A model generated the notes under the pieces. It made no database searches and was not told where the DNA came from. It worked only from the letters and a program-made list of their open reading frames with translations. From assembly GCF_009498455.1 (NCBI RefSeq), contig NZ_CP045644.1, forward strand, positions 5,769,001 through 5,833,000: 64,000 nucleotides of DNA, written 5' to 3'. This document shows, one piece after another, positions 17,225 through 26,111 of the stretch (the first letter of the stretch is position 1; each line of letters begins with the position of its first letter). Both the position numbers and the translations under genes were made by a program. Origin of the DNA: Variovorax paradoxus (lineage in GTDB: Bacteria; Pseudomonadota; Gammaproteobacteria; Burkholderiales; Burkholderiaceae_C).

Positions 17225-17383
17225 TTAGAAATCACTTGCCTCTGCGCGAATACGTCATTCAACGTAGCGGCGGTGCCCCGCTCCACCCGCAGACTCCCGA
17301 GCCAGACAACGCAGGAGACAGCAGGGAGCGCTTCTTGCTGTACCTGTCGCATGCCACCGTTGCCGCCGCCGCGAGAACCCGCC

Positions 17384-20300
17384 ATGACATCCGTCTCCGG
17401 ACAGAAGATCTTTCGCATTCGCCGCGACTACAACGCCTGGGTCGCGAACGAAACGCTGGAGGACTACGCGCTGCGCTACACGCCGCGCAGCTTTCGCAAG
17501 TGGTCGGAGTTCCGCGTGGCCAACGCGGCCTTCGGCGCCACCTCGTTCCTGGCACTGGAAGCCATCGGCGGCGCGATCGCGCTGAGCTATGGCTTTTCGA
17601 ATGCGCTGTGGGCGATCCTGGTGGTGGGGCTCATCACCTTCCTCACGGGCCTGCCGATCTCGTACTACGCGGCGCGGCATGGCGTCGACATGGACCTGCT
17701 CACGCGCGGCGCAGGCTTCGGCTACCTGGGCTCCACGCTCACCTCGCTGATCTACGCGAGCTTCACCTTCATCTTCTTCGCGCTCGAAGCCGCCATCCTC
17801 GCGCTGGCGCTGCAGATGTACCTGGACTGGCCGCTGTGGCTGCTCTACCTGGTGTCGTCGATCGTGATCATCCCGCTGGTGGCGCGCGGCATCACGCTCA
17901 TTTCGGGCCTGCAGCTGTGGACGCAGCCGATCTGGATCGTGCTGTTCGTCTGCCCTTTCATCGCTGTGATGGTGAAGAAGCCCGAGCTGTACGCCGACTT
18001 CACCGGCCTCGTGGGTCGCACCTCGGACAGCAGCGGCTTCGATCCGCTGATGTTCGGCGCGGCCGCCACGGTGGCGTTCTCGCTCGTGGTGCAGATCGGC
18101 GAGCAGGTCGACTACCTGCGCTTTCTGCCCGAGAAGACCGCCGCCAACCGCGGGCGCTGGTGGGCCGCGGTGCTGATCGCCGGGCCGGGCTGGATCGTGC
18201 CGGGCATGCTGAAGATGATGGGCGGCGCGTTCCTGGCCTTCCTCGCGCTGCAGCACGAGATTCCGGCCAACCATGCGATCGAACCCACGCAGATGTACCT
18301 CACGGGCTTTTCGTACGTGCTGCGCGACCCGGCCTGGGTGCTGGGCATCACGGTGCTGTTCGTCGTCGTGTCGCAGATGAAGATCAACCTGACCAACGCC
18401 TATGCGGGCTCGCTGGCGTGGTCGAACTTCTTCGCGCGGCTCACGCACAGCCATCCGGGGCGCGTGGTGTGGCTGGTGTTCAACGTGGCCATCGCAATCT
18501 TGCTGATGGCGCTGGGCGTGTTCGCCGCGCTGGAGCACGTGCTGGGCTTCTACAGCAACATCGCCATCGCCTGGGTCGGCGCGCTGGTGGCCGACCTGGT
18601 CATCAACAAGCCGCTGGGCTGGAGCCCGAAGACCATCGAGTTCAAGCGCGCGCACCTGTACGACATCAACCCCGTGGGCCTGGTCGCGATGCTGGTGGCG
18701 GCGGCGCTGGCAATGCTGGCCTACTCGGGCGCACTCGGCCAGTGGGCGCGGGCCTTCTCGCCCTTCATCGCACTGGCCACGGCCATGGCCGTGTCGCCGC
18801 TGCTGGCGTGGAAGACACGCGGGCGCTACTACTTGGCGCGCACCGACATCGACCGCTGGACGCCGGGCCAGAGCGTGAAGTGCTCGGTGTGCGACAACAG
18901 CTTCGAGTCGGAAGACATGGCGCACTGCCCGGCCTACAGCGCACCGATCTGCTCGCTGTGCTGCACGCTTGAATCGCGCTGCCACGACCGCTGCAAGACC
19001 GACTCGCGCGCGGCCGAACAGATGAGCGGCTGGCTACAGGCGCTGCTGCCGCCTGCGCTGTCGGCACGGCTCAACTTTCGCGTCGCGCACTACCTGCTGG
19101 TCGCCACCTCGCTGATCGCGCTGCTCGCCACGGTGGTGGGCGTGGTCTACGCGCAGGAGGCCATTGCCGGCACCATCGATTCGGCGATGGCGACGGCATT
19201 CCTGAAAGTGTTCGCGCTGCTCTCGGTGATCGCCGCCGTGGCCGCGTGGTGGGTGGTGCTGGGCAGCGAGAGCCGGCAGATGGCGCAGGAAGAATCGAAC
19301 CGCCACAACAACCTGCTCGCGCTCGAAATCGAAGCACATCGCCGCACCGACGCCGCACTACAGACCGCCAAGGAAGCCGCCGAGGCCGCGAACCAGGCCA
19401 AGACGCGCTACGTGGCGGGCATGACGCACGAGCTGCGCACGCCGCTCAACAGCATCCTGGGCTACTCGCAGATTCTGCTCAAGGGCGGCGACGCGGCCCT
19501 GCCGCCGCGCGAGGCGGTGCAGACCATCCACCGCAGCGGCGAGCACATGCTGGGCCTCATCGACGGCCTGCTCGACCTGGCGCGCATCGAGGCCGGGCGG
19601 CTGCAGCTGGAGCCCTCGCCGCTGGCGCTGCCGGCCTTTCTCGACCAGGTGGTGCAGATGGTGCGGCCACAGGCCGAGGCCAAGGGCCTGGCGTTCGTCT
19701 ACACGCATGCGGGCCGGCTTCCGCCGTGGGTGCATGCCGACGTGAAGTGGCTGCGGCAGATTCTCATCAACCTGCTGACCAACGCCGTGCGCTTCACCGA
19801 CAGCGGCACCGTCACGCTGCATGTGGACGCGCGACGCGAGGTGCTGCGTTTCGACGTGGTCGACACCGGCATCGGCGTGGCGCCGCAAGACCGCCAGCGC
19901 ATCTTCCTGCCCTTCGAGCGCGGCGCCGCGGGCCGACGGCGCGGCGAGCCGGGCACGGGGCTGGGCCTGACGATCACCGGGCTGCTCACCTCGCTCATGG
20001 GCGGCGAGCTCAAGCTGGCGTCGACCTCGTCGGCGGGCAGCACCTTCAGCGTGCGCGTGTACCTGCGCGAGGTTTCTGATCCCGGCCCGCAGGTGGGCTC
20101 GCGCGAGCCGGTGTCGGGCTACCTGGGCGAGCGCCGCACGCTGCTGGTGGTGGACGACCAGCCGGTGCAGCGCCAGATGCTCGCCGGCATGCTCGCGCCG
20201 CTGGGCTTCACGGTGCGCGAGGCGGCCAGCGGCACCGAGTGCCTGGACAGCCTGCGCGAAGAGCTGCCCTCGGCCATCCTGCTCGACCTGACGATGGACG

Positions 20301-20776
20301 ACATGGACGGCTGGCAGACCGCGCGCTCGGTGCGGGCCTCGGGTTTCGCCGAGCTGCCGATCATCATCGTCTCGGCCAACATGTTCGAGAACCAGCCCGA
20401 CCGGCTGCGCGCCGCGGGCTGCCAGGCTTTCGTGGGCAAGCCGGTGATCGAGTCGGAACTCATCGCCACACTGGAACGGCACCTGGGCCTCGAATGGCTG
20501 GCGATCGGCGACGCCCTGCCGCCTGCCGACCCCGACGCGACGCCGCAGCGCCCGCCGCTGCTCGCACTCACCGAAGACGACCGCGCCGACCTGATGCGCC
20601 TGGTGCAGATGGGCCATGTGCGCGGCCTGCACACCGCGCTCGACCGGCTGGCTGCGGCCTCGCCCGACGCGGCGGCCACCTGCACCTGGCTGCGCGGCAT
20701 GGTCACGCGCTTTGAACTCGACACGCTCCGCAACGCACTGGCAGAAGATGCAGACACCACCCTCGCCTCCTCTTGA
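17384..20776 (+). CDS. NCS1 permease-hybrid histidine kinase fusion
   Basis: A 1130-residue membrane sensor. Residues about 25-490 form a complete NCS1-type transporter (nucleobase/hydantoin/ureide symporter family) of roughly 12 helices, with the N-terminal signature NETLEDYALRYTPRSFRKW. A Cys-rich zinc-ribbon-like segment follows (Cys500, Cys503, on to about 535), then two further membrane helices (about 560-625). The kinase has its H-box at His682 (MTHELRTPLN), an N-box NLLTNAVRF and a G-box GTGLGLTI. The receiver domain has phospho-Asp968 (LLDLTMDD). A 60-residue helical tail may be a degenerate HPt. I chose ATG 17384, where family homology starts. It is divergent from urtA and followed 4 bp later by a response regulator. 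Confidence 0.9.
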   Translation: MTSVSGQKIFRIRRDYNAWVANETLEDYALRYTPRSFRKWSEFRVANAAFGATSFLALEAIGGAIALSYGFSNALWAILVVGLITFLTGLPISYYAARHGVDMDLLTRGAGFGYLGSTLTSLIYASFTFIFFALEAAILALALQMYLDWPLWLLYLVSSIVIIPLVARGITLISGLQLWTQPIWIVLFVCPFIAVMVKKPELYADFTGLVGRTSDSSGFDPLMFGAAATVAFSLVVQIGEQVDYLRFLPEKTAANRGRWWAAVLIAGPGWIVPGMLKMMGGAFLAFLALQHEIPANHAIEPTQMYLTGFSYVLRDPAWVLGITVLFVVVSQMKINLTNAYAGSLAWSNFFARLTHSHPGRVVWLVFNVAIAILLMALGVFAALEHVLGFYSNIAIAWVGALVADLVINKPLGWSPKTIEFKRAHLYDINPVGLVAMLVAAALAMLAYSGALGQWARAFSPFIALATAMAVSPLLAWKTRGRYYLARTDIDRWTPGQSVKCSVCDNSFESEDMAHCPAYSAPICSLCCTLESRCHDRCKTDSRAAEQMSGWLQALLPPALSARLNFRVAHYLLVATSLIALLATVVGVVYAQEAIAGTIDSAMATAFLKVFALLSVIAAVAAWWVVLGSESRQMAQEESNRHNNLLALEIEAHRRTDAALQTAKEAAEAANQAKTRYVAGMTHELRTPLNSILGYSQILLKGGDAALPPREAVQTIHRSGEHMLGLIDGLLDLARIEAGRLQLEPSPLALPAFLDQVVQMVRPQAEAKGLAFVYTHAGRLPPWVHADVKWLRQILINLLTNAVRFTDSGTVTLHVDARREVLRFDVVDTGIGVAPQDRQRIFLPFERGAAGRRRGEPGTGLGLTITGLLTSLMGGELKLASTSSAGSTFSVRVYLREVSDPGPQVGSREPVSGYLGERRTLLVVDDQPVQRQMLAGMLAPLGFTVREAASGTECLDSLREELPSAILLDLTMDDMDGWQTARSVRASGFAELPIIIVSANMFENQPDRLRAAGCQAFVGKPVIESELIATLERHLGLEWLAIGDALPPADPDATPQRPPLLALTEDDRADLMRLVQMGHVRGLHTALDRLAAASPDAAATCTWLRGMVTRFELDTLRNALAEDADTTLASS

Positions 20777-20780
20777 ATCG

Positions 20781-21647
20781 ATGTCCGAACGCCCCGTCGT
20801 GCTGGTGGTCGACGACGCCCCCAGCAGCCTCGGCATGCTGTGCGACACGCTCGAGGCCAGCGGCTACACCGTGCTGGTGGCGGCCGACGGCGAGTCCGCC
20901 CTGCAACGGCTCGAGCTGGTGGTGCCCGACGCGATATTGCTCGACGGCCTCATGCCCGGTCTCTCGGGCTTCGAGACCTGCCGGCGCATCAAGGCCAACG
21001 CGGCGCTCGCGCACATCCCCGTGCTGTTCATGACCGGCCTCTCGGAAACCGCGCATGTCGTCGAAGGCTTCGAGTGCGGCGGCGTCGACTACGTGGTGAA
21101 GCCGATCCGCGCACAGGAGGTGCTGGCCCGCCTGCACACCCACACGCGCAACGCCCGCATCACGCGCATGGCGCGCGACGCGGTCGATGTGGCGGGCATG
21201 GGCGTGGTGTTCGTCGACACGCGCGGGCGCATCGCCTGGCGCTCGCCGCAGGCCGCGCTGTGGCTGCATGCGCTCGAAGACCCGGTGGCACCGGGCCGGC
21301 TGCCTGCATCGGTAGAGCCCGCGCTGGCGCCCGGCGCATCGATCGCCATCGGCACCGCCACGGCCATGCGCCTGTCGGTGCGCAACCTGGGTGCGGCGGC
21401 GCTCGGCGAGACCATGCTGCTGTTCGCCATCCAGCGCGAAGGCCCGGCCGCGCGCCTGGCCGACGCAGCCCTCACGCCGCGCGAAACCGAAGTGCTGTCG
21501 TGGCTCGCCAAGGGCAAGACCAACCGCGACATCGGCGAGATCCTGGGCACCAGCCCGCGCACGGTGAACAAGCACCTGGAGCACATCTTCGAGAAGCTGG
21601 GCGTGGAAACGCGGGCGGCGGCGGCGGCGCTGGCGAGCGGTATGTAA
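20781..21647 (+). CDS. LuxR/NarL-type response regulator
   Basis: A 288-residue response regulator. The receiver domain (residues 1-125) has acidic Asp11/Asp12, phospho-acceptor Asp55 (LLDGLMPG) and Lys in VVKPI. A PAS-like linker (about 135-225) follows, then a LuxR-type HTH (about 232-285, LTPRETEVLSWLAKGKTNRD). It starts 4 bp after the permease-kinase gene and is its obvious partner. Probable targets are the divergent urt-fmd promoter and its own. Confidence 0.9.
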   Translation: MSERPVVLVVDDAPSSLGMLCDTLEASGYTVLVAADGESALQRLELVVPDAILLDGLMPGLSGFETCRRIKANAALAHIPVLFMTGLSETAHVVEGFECGGVDYVVKPIRAQEVLARLHTHTRNARITRMARDAVDVAGMGVVFVDTRGRIAWRSPQAALWLHALEDPVAPGRLPASVEPALAPGASIAIGTATAMRLSVRNLGAAALGETMLLFAIQREGPAARLADAALTPRETEVLSWLAKGKTNRDIGEILGTSPRTVNKHLEHIFEKLGVETRAAAAALASGM

Positions 21648-21737
21648 CCTCCATGGGGTAACCGCCCCAACGGCGCCGGGCTATCGCCCTCTAAAGCCCC
21701 GGTTGCGCTCAGAATGGGCATGCCACCGGAGACAGAG

Positions 21738-22508
21738 ATGCTTTCAAGCCTGCTGGCCTTCCCGCCCCGCGAAAGCGCCTACAAGCGCAAGTTTTTGAAC
21801 AACACGGACGAAAACCTCTTCATGGGGTCGTTCGAGAGCTTCGCGGCGGCCGAAGCCGGCGCGCCGCCCAGCAAGGCCGTCGGCTATGCCAATGCCGACG
21901 CGGGCGAGCTCTACAGCCCGCAGATCTATTTCTACGACTATCCCGGCCTCTTCTGGCTGGGCCGCTCCATCGATGCGGGCCTGACGCGCGTGTTCGACCT
22001 GGGCGGGCACGTCGGCATCAAGTACTACGCCTTCCGCCGCGTGCTGACCTATCCCGACACCCTGCGCTGGACGGTGTGCGACGTGCCCGGCGTGGTCGAG
22101 AGCGGCCGCGCAATGGCCGTCAAGCGCGAAGCGACCGGCCAACTGAGCTTCACCACCGACTACCGCGATGCGAGCGGCTGCGACGTGCTGTATGTCTCGG
22201 GCAGCCTGCAGTACCTGCCGACACGCATGGACGCGATTCTTTCCTCGCTCGCCGTGAAGCCCCGGCGCATCGTCATGAACACCACGGCCGTGCACCCCGA
22301 GCGCACGATCTACACGCTCAACAGCATCGGCGTGGCCGTGTGCGCCTACCGCATCCAGCACCACGACGAGCTGCTGGCCGACCTGGCACGCTCCGGCTAC
22401 CGCAAGCGGGACGTGTGGCGCAACGAGGGCAAGCCGATCGAGGTGCCCTTCGTCGACGGTGGGGACAAGCCCTACTACGCGGGCTGCTGCTTTGACCTGA
22501 TCGTTTGA
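21738..22508 (+). CDS. TIGR04325-type putative methyltransferase
   Basis: A 256-residue protein with a methyltransferase-like fold. VFDLGGHVGIKYY is the cofactor-binding loop, and VLYVSGSLQYL a later strand. It resembles the TIGR04325 (LIC12133-like) family, usually found with surface polysaccharide genes. I chose ATG 21738, which has GGAGAC at proper distance; ATGs at 21714 and 21720 lie further upstream. No partner genes are adjacent, so substrate and role are unknown. Confidence 0.7.
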   Translation: MLSSLLAFPPRESAYKRKFLNNTDENLFMGSFESFAAAEAGAPPSKAVGYANADAGELYSPQIYFYDYPGLFWLGRSIDAGLTRVFDLGGHVGIKYYAFRRVLTYPDTLRWTVCDVPGVVESGRAMAVKREATGQLSFTTDYRDASGCDVLYVSGSLQYLPTRMDAILSSLAVKPRRIVMNTTAVHPERTIYTLNSIGVAVCAYRIQHHDELLADLARSGYRKRDVWRNEGKPIEVPFVDGGDKPYYAGCCFDLIV

Positions 22509-22554
22509 TTCGCCCCCATCGGCTTGTCGCGGGGGTGAGCCCAGGCGGCCCTTG

Positions 22555-22995
22555 TCAGACGGCGAACAGCGAATCCAGATCCGCAAAAGACTTCAGCTCG
22601 ATGGCGTTGCCCGACGGGTCGAGAAAGAACATCGTCGCCTGTTCGCCGGGCTCGCCCTTGAACCGGATGTAGGGCTCGATCACGAACTTCGTCTGGCGCG
22701 CGATGAGCTTGTCGGCCATCGCCTGCCACAGGTCCATCGGCAGCACGGCGCCGAAGTGGCGCACGGGCACGTCGTGGCCGTCCACGGCGCTGTGCGACTT
22801 GTGGCCGCATTCGTCGGGCGCCAGGTGCGCAACGATCTGGTGGCCATGGAAGTTGAAGTCGACCCACTCGGCCGAACTGCGGCCTTCCGGACATTCGAGC
22901 AACTCGCCGTAGAAGGCGCGTGCCTCGGCGATGTCGCGAACGGGAAAGGCCAGGTGGAACGGGATGCGTGCAGTGGGCGTATTCATGGGGTTCAT
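22555..22995 (-). CDS. VOC (glyoxalase/dioxygenase superfamily) protein
   Basis: A 146-residue single-module VOC protein. It begins [21 protein letters not shown] and ends [15 protein letters not shown], with metal-ligand candidates His14 and the Glu of NAIELK. Such proteins are glyoxalases, fosfomycin-type transferases or of unknown function. It is divergent from the LysR gene at 23096 and is the likely target of that regulator. Confidence 0.8.
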   Translation of the reverse strand: MNPMNTPTARIPFHLAFPVRDIAEARAFYGELLECPEGRSSAEWVDFNFHGHQIVAHLAPDECGHKSHSAVDGHDVPVRHFGAVLPMDLWQAMADKLIARQTKFVIEPYIRFKGEPGEQATMFFLDPSGNAIELKSFADLDSLFAV

Positions 22996-23044
22996 CGTTC
23001 AAGGAGTTCAGGGTGAACGAACTCTAAGCAGCGAGCCACATAAC

Positions 23045-23062
23045 CGAAAACGATATATTTCG
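23045..23062. promoter_or_regulatory. Dyad between VOC gene and divergent LysR gene
   Basis: CGAAA-N8-TTTCG with an AT-rich centre lies in the 100-bp divergent region, 34 bp upstream of the LysR start. The position is right for a LysR-type binding site controlling both genes. Weak evidence beyond symmetry and location. Confidence 0.35.
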
Positions 23063-23095
23063 ACGCTGAGCACCACCAATTTCGATGAATAAAAA

Positions 23096-24016
23096 ATGAT
23101 CACCGAGCTTCGAACCTTCATCGCCGTGTGCCGCCACGGCACCTTCGCCGCAGCGGGAGAGCGCATCGGCCTCACGCAATCGGCCGTCAGCAGCCAGATC
23201 AAGCGGCTCGAGGAATCGCTGGGCTTCCCGCTCTTCGATCGCACGGGCCGCTCCGCCACCTTGAATGCAGCGGGCGAGACGACGCTGGGACGGGCGGAAG
23301 AAATCTGCGCGCTCTACGCCGGGCTCGGCGAGCTGCCCGACGACGCGGCGAGCATCGGGCTGCTGCGCATCGGCGCCATTGCGTCCGCGCAGCCGACGCT
23401 GGTGGCGCGGGCGCTCGAGAAACTGCGCGCCGGCTTTCCCCTGCTGCGCGTGCACATCTCGCCCGGCGTGTCGATGCGCCTCATGGACGACCTGGACGCC
23501 GGCAGCATCGATGCGGCCGTGATCATCCGGCCGCCCTTCGGCATTCTTCCGGAGCTCACGTGGCAGACCCTGGTGCGCGAGCCCTATGTGCTCATTGCGC
23601 CGGCCGACGTGCCCGGCAGGAACTGGCGCACGCTGCTGCGCGAACAGCCGTTCCTGCGCTACGACCGCGCGTCGTTCGGCGGGCGCATGGTCGAAAGATT
23701 TCTCCAGCGCGAAGGCCTTGTGGTCAGCGATGCCATCGAGGTCGACGAAATCTCCGGGCTCATTCACCTGGCCTCGAAAGGCCTGGGCGTTGCGCTCGTG
23801 CCGTGGGTCGAGGCCCACCTTCCGCTGCCGCCGGGCGTGCGCATGCTGTCGCTGGGCGAGTCCACGTTCCATCGCGAAGTCGGGCTGCTGCAGCGCAAGC
23901 CGCGGGCCAGCCCGCCCCTCGTGGCGCAGTTTGCGCAGTGCCTGCGCGAAGCGGCCGAACCGGCGAAGGCAGGCCGAAAGAAAGTCTTGACGACCTCCAA
24001 AAAGATATTAAAGTGA
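23096..24016 (+). CDS. LysR family transcriptional regulator
   Basis: A 306-residue LysR-type regulator. The N-terminal winged HTH has FAAAGERIGLTQSAVSSQIKRLEESLGFPLF (the Q-S-A-V-S recognition helix). The effector domain covers about residues 90-290. Its last codons overlap the palindrome at 24010-24025 that precedes the SPFH gene. Regulation of the divergent VOC gene is the simplest expectation. Confidence 0.88.
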   Translation: MITELRTFIAVCRHGTFAAAGERIGLTQSAVSSQIKRLEESLGFPLFDRTGRSATLNAAGETTLGRAEEICALYAGLGELPDDAASIGLLRIGAIASAQPTLVARALEKLRAGFPLLRVHISPGVSMRLMDDLDAGSIDAAVIIRPPFGILPELTWQTLVREPYVLIAPADVPGRNWRTLLREQPFLRYDRASFGGRMVERFLQREGLVVSDAIEVDEISGLIHLASKGLGVALVPWVEAHLPLPPGVRMLSLGESTFHREVGLLQRKPRASPPLVAQFAQCLREAAEPAKAGRKKVLTTSKKILK

Positions 24017-24025
24017 TATCACTTT
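24010..24025. promoter_or_regulatory. Perfect 16-bp palindrome before the SPFH-RHH operon
   Basis: AAAGTGATATCACTTT is perfectly self-complementary and overlaps the LysR stop codon. It ends 15 bp before the SPFH start, directly upstream of its AGGAGG site. A partial copy (GATATTAAAGT) lies just upstream. Size and symmetry fit an operator for a dimeric repressor. The operon itself encodes a ribbon-helix-helix protein (24984-25187), so autoregulation is plausible. Confidence 0.6.
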
Positions 24026-24040
24026 CAACAGGAGGCCTTC

Positions 24041-24937
24041 ATGCACGAGCAGACCCCGTCCATCCCCCGCCCGGTTCGCAGGGAGCGGCCCTACCGGTCC
24101 GTCAACGGATACGGCATCGTCGCCGTGGCGCTGCTGATCCTTGCGGTCGGCGCCTGGGTTCTCGTGCAGCGGATGCTGCCGCTGCCCCTGAGCATCTTGC
24201 TGATCGTCGTCGGCGTCGCGCTGCTGCCGGGGCTGTACATGCTCAAGCCCAACGAGGGCATCATCCTCACGCTCTTCGGTAAGTACCAGGGCACCGACCG
24301 CGCCGAGGGCTTGCGCTGGACCAACCCGTTCCAGTCGGGCCAGAAGATCTCGCTGCGCGCGCGCAACCTCAACACGCCGCCGCTGAAGGTGAACGACAAG
24401 CGCGGCAACCCGGTGGAGATCGGCGCGGCCGTGGTCTGGCGCGTGCACGACACGGCGCAGGCCGTGTTCGAGATCGACGACTACAACAAGTTCGTCGCCA
24501 TCCAGTCCGAAGCCGCGATTCGCCACCTGGCCACGGTCTACGCGTACGACAGCGGCGACGACCTGCAAAGCGACGAGGTCACGCTGCGCGCCGGCCTCGA
24601 CGTGGTGGCCGATGCGCTCAAGGCCGAACTGAACCAGCGCTTTTCCAGCGCCGGCGTCGAGGTGCTCGATGCCAAGCTCACCCACCTCGCCTACGCGCCG
24701 GAAATTGCCCAGGTGATGCTGCGGCGCCAGCAGGCGGTGGCCATCGTGAGCGCGCGGCACCAGATCGTGGCGGGCGCGGTCGGCATGGTCGAAGCGGCAC
24801 TCAAGGGGCTGTCGGAGCGCAACCTCGTCGTGCTCGACGACGAGCGCAAGGCCTCGATGGTGTCGAACCTGCTGGTGGTACTGTGCTCGGACCGCGAAAC
24901 CCAGCCCGTGGTCAACACGGGCACGCTCTACACCTGA
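24041..24937 (+). CDS. SPFH/Band-7 membrane protein
   Basis: A 298-residue protein. Residues 1-25 are charged, two hydrophobic segments follow (about 26-44 and 47-66), and an SPFH/Band-7 domain covers about 68-260 ([44 protein letters not shown]). SPFH proteins organise membrane microdomains or hold proteases. A strong AGGAGG site precedes ATG 24041. It forms a two-gene unit with the small ribbon-helix-helix protein 46 bp downstream, a pairing I recall from other proteobacteria. Confidence 0.85.
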   Translation: MHEQTPSIPRPVRRERPYRSVNGYGIVAVALLILAVGAWVLVQRMLPLPLSILLIVVGVALLPGLYMLKPNEGIILTLFGKYQGTDRAEGLRWTNPFQSGQKISLRARNLNTPPLKVNDKRGNPVEIGAAVVWRVHDTAQAVFEIDDYNKFVAIQSEAAIRHLATVYAYDSGDDLQSDEVTLRAGLDVVADALKAELNQRFSSAGVEVLDAKLTHLAYAPEIAQVMLRRQQAVAIVSARHQIVAGAVGMVEAALKGLSERNLVVLDDERKASMVSNLLVVLCSDRETQPVVNTGTLYT

Positions 24938-24983
24938 TGCATCCACGGCACCGCCCTGCTGCCGCCGCTACGTTTTTCCTCTG

Positions 24984-25187
24984 ATGGCCAGTCCCGGTAA
25001 GAAGTCCTATCCGCTGCGCATCGATCCGGCCCTGTGGGCCGAGATCGAGCGGCTGGCGGCGCAGGAGCTGCGCAGCGCGAACGCGCAGGTCGAGTTCCTG
25101 CTGCGCGAAGGGCTTGCGAAGCGGGGGCGCCTGCCAGCGGTGGATGCGCCCGCCAAGGACGGGGCTCCGCCCAAGCCACCGCGCTAG
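24984..25187 (+). CDS. Arc/MetJ-type ribbon-helix-helix DNA-binding protein
   Basis: A 67-residue protein. KKSYPLRIDPALWAEIERLAAQELRSANAQVEFLLREGL is the classical Arc fold: a beta strand with alternating residues followed by two helices. The Pro/Lys-rich tail is probably disordered. Annotation pipelines often call such proteins toxin-antitoxin antitoxins, but the partner here is an SPFH protein, not a toxin. Likely a repressor of its own operon through the palindrome at 24010-24025. Confidence 0.8.
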   Translation: MASPGKKSYPLRIDPALWAEIERLAAQELRSANAQVEFLLREGLAKRGRLPAVDAPAKDGAPPKPPR

Positions 25188-25279
25188 GCTGGTAGTAACC
25201 CCGAATTTTCTGAGGGCCGATTGACAGCCTCGGCCTCTACGATGAAACGGCACCCTTCCTTCATCAGGAGACACACGCC

Positions 25280-26092
25280 GTGACCACTTTCGCCTCCCGT
25301 TCCGCCCTGACCCGCCGCGCCGCCCTGGCGCTGGCCGCTTCCTTCGCCCTCGCCGGTTGCGTCAGCACGCCACCCGCCGCCACCGGCGACATCCACGTCA
25401 TGACCTCCGGCGGCTTCACCGCCGCCTACAACGAGCTGCGCCCCGGCTTCGAGCGCAGCAGCGGCCGCAGCGTGAAGACGGCCTACGGCGCGTCGATGGG
25501 CAACGCCAGCGATTCGATTCCCAGCCGCCTCGGGCGCAACGAGCCGGCCGACGTCGTGATCCTCGCGCGCCCCGCGCTCGATGCGCTGGTGGCGCAGGGC
25601 AAGGTCGTGGCGGGCAGCCAGGTCGACCTCGTGCGTTCGTCGATCGGCTTCGCGGTGCGCAAGGGCGCGCCCAAGCCGGACATCAGCACCGTGGACGCGC
25701 TCAAGCGCACGCTGATCGCCGCGCCGTCGATTGCCTACTCGGCGAGCGCGAGCGGCACCTACTACGAGACCGAGCTGCTCAAGAAGCTCGGCATCGAAGA
25801 CCAGGTGAAGCCCAAGAGCAAGCGCATCCTCAGCGAGCGCGTGGGCACGGTGGTGGCGCGCGGCGATGCGGCCCTCGGCCTGCAGCAGGTGAGCGAGCTG
25901 CTGCCCATCGAAGGCATCGACTACATCGGCCCGCTGCCCGCCGAGGTGCAGCGCGTGACGGTGTTCTCGGCCGGCGTTGCCACGGCGTCCAAGCAGCCCG
26001 ACGCGGCGCGCCAACTCATCCGCTACCTCAATGCACCGGCCGCGGCGCCCACCATCGCGAAGACGGGGCTGGAGCCGCTCTCCGCGCGCTGA
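25280..26092 (+). CDS. Molybdate-type ABC binding lipoprotein (ModA-like)
   Basis: A 270-residue type-II binding protein of the ModA/extracellular-binding family. It starts with GTG, preceded by CAGGAG. The signal peptide ends in lipobox LAGC (Cys27). The mature part reads IHVMTSGGFTAAYNEL, NEPADVVILARPALDALV and GTVVARGDAALGLQQVSELLP, all ModA-like. No permease or ATPase gene is adjacent, so it is an orphan. The ligand may be an organic compound rather than molybdate. Confidence 0.82.
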   Translation: MTTFASRSALTRRAALALAASFALAGCVSTPPAATGDIHVMTSGGFTAAYNELRPGFERSSGRSVKTAYGASMGNASDSIPSRLGRNEPADVVILARPALDALVAQGKVVAGSQVDLVRSSIGFAVRKGAPKPDISTVDALKRTLIAAPSIAYSASASGTYYETELLKKLGIEDQVKPKSKRILSERVGTVVARGDAALGLQQVSELLPIEGIDYIGPLPAEVQRVTVFSAGVATASKQPDAARQLIRYLNAPAAAPTIAKTGLEPLSAR

Positions 26093-26111
26093 ACGCCGCG
26101 CGCCGGTCGCC

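Noticed and set aside
24984..25187. Toxin-antitoxin antitoxin.
   Set aside because: The ribbon-helix-helix fold is real, but there is no toxin gene adjacent; the partner is an SPFH membrane protein.
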